14,571 nucleotides of DNA from SIG299 sp045593825 (lineage in GTDB: Bacteria > Bacillota > Clostridia > Lachnospirales > Lachnospiraceae). Position 1 is the first letter of the stretch. Each line of letters opens with the position of its first letter. Positions 14,289 through 14,571 of the stretch are shown piece after piece. The translations under genes and the position numbers were made by a program. Below the pieces are notes generated by a model that saw only the letters and a program-made list of their open reading frames with translations, was not told where the DNA came from and searched no databases. The DNA lies in contig JAZNXI010000156.1 of NCBI GenBank assembly GCA_045593825.1, forward strand, positions 1 through 14,571, written 5' to 3'.

Positions 14289-14566
14289 TAACCTACTGTT
14301 TTATGCAAATATTTCTCTTTTGTTGCCATTCCCCCGCGAAGGTGTCTCTCCTGCTTATTTAAATCAAGCACCTTTCTGGCTTCCTCTGCCAGGGCAGGGT
14401 TGATTTTCAAGAGTCGTTCCGCTACGTCTTTATGTATTGTGGACTTAGAAATTCCAAACGCCTTCGCCGCCTGGCGCACCGTGGCATTGTTGTCCACAAT
14501 GTAACGAGCCACCTCCGCCGCCCTTTCCTCAATTTGTCTATACTTCACTGCACTTAGGTTATTCAC
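14288..14566 (-). CDS. spoIIID: Sporulation transcription factor SpoIIID
   Basis: SpoIIID is a small DNA-binding protein of the mother cell during endospore formation, activating or repressing genes of the early sigma-E and later sigma-K regulons. The visible 92 residues match the family throughout: the helix-turn-helix ATVRQAAKAFGISKSTIHKDV (28-48), the linker ERLLKINPALAEEARKVL (50-67) and the basic C-terminal arm RHLRGGMATKEKY (74-86). The start is uncertain. The first candidate is GTG 14566, five bases from the window edge, and the frame stays open to the edge. Homology would also allow GTG 14548 (MKYRQIEER), but no clear ribosome binding site precedes it. The gene may therefore be missing a few codons here. 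Confidence 0.95.
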   Translation of the reverse strand: MNNLSAVKYRQIEERAAEVARYIVDNNATVRQAAKAFGISKSTIHKDVAERLLKINPALAEEARKVLDLNKQERHLRGGMATKEKYLHKTVG

Positions 14567-14571
14567 AAGCG

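Overview
The window looks like chromosomal core sequence from a spore-forming anaerobe of the Clostridia, most likely Lachnospiraceae. The evidence is a SpoIIID sporulation regulator, a complete clostridial-type rnfCDGEAB cluster, a cytoplasmic GH36 alpha-galactosidase, AGGAGG-type ribosome binding sites and near-consensus sigma-A promoters. The genus cannot be fixed from the sequence alone. Every gene I can support lies on the minus strand, so transcription runs from high to low coordinates. I see no mobile element, CRISPR array, tRNA or rRNA.

In the order of transcription: (1) spoIIID (14566-14288) ends in a long hairpin terminator. (2) A strong promoter (14243-14215) drives an aromatic-acid-exporter-family membrane protein and, 25 bp later, a cytoplasmic M28 zinc peptidase. 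(3) No convincing terminator follows the peptidase. An extended -10 promoter with two overlapping dyads precedes rnfC, rnfD, rnfG, rnfE, rnfA and rnfB. These six genes encode the membrane ferredoxin:NAD+ oxidoreductase that couples electron flow to ion pumping. A divergent RpiB/LacA/LacB-type isomerase gene follows across a hairpin and ends in a terminator at 5849-5814. (4) A new promoter (5780-5752) drives a three-gene unit: an unrecognised membrane protein with a helical-repeat-like tail, the GH36 alpha-galactosidase (overlapping ATGA junction), and a lipoprotein with a proline/threonine linker, a CHB_HEX-like domain and a CotH kinase-like domain. It ends at the terminator 279-246. (5) A perfect consensus sigma-A promoter (234-206) and a structured leader of about 140 nt precede the first 19 codons of rpsL, the usual first gene of the str operon.

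The items most worth a second look are the RnfE C-terminal extension (a four-cysteine motif followed by an Ala/Lys/Glu tail built on 18-bp tandem repeats), the structured rpsL leader, the dyads at the rnfC promoter, the isomerase lacking the usual RpiB histidines behind the rnf genes, and the operon linking a CotH-like lipoprotein to an alpha-galactosidase and an unknown membrane protein. I found no wholly new multi-gene system that the sequence alone can prove.
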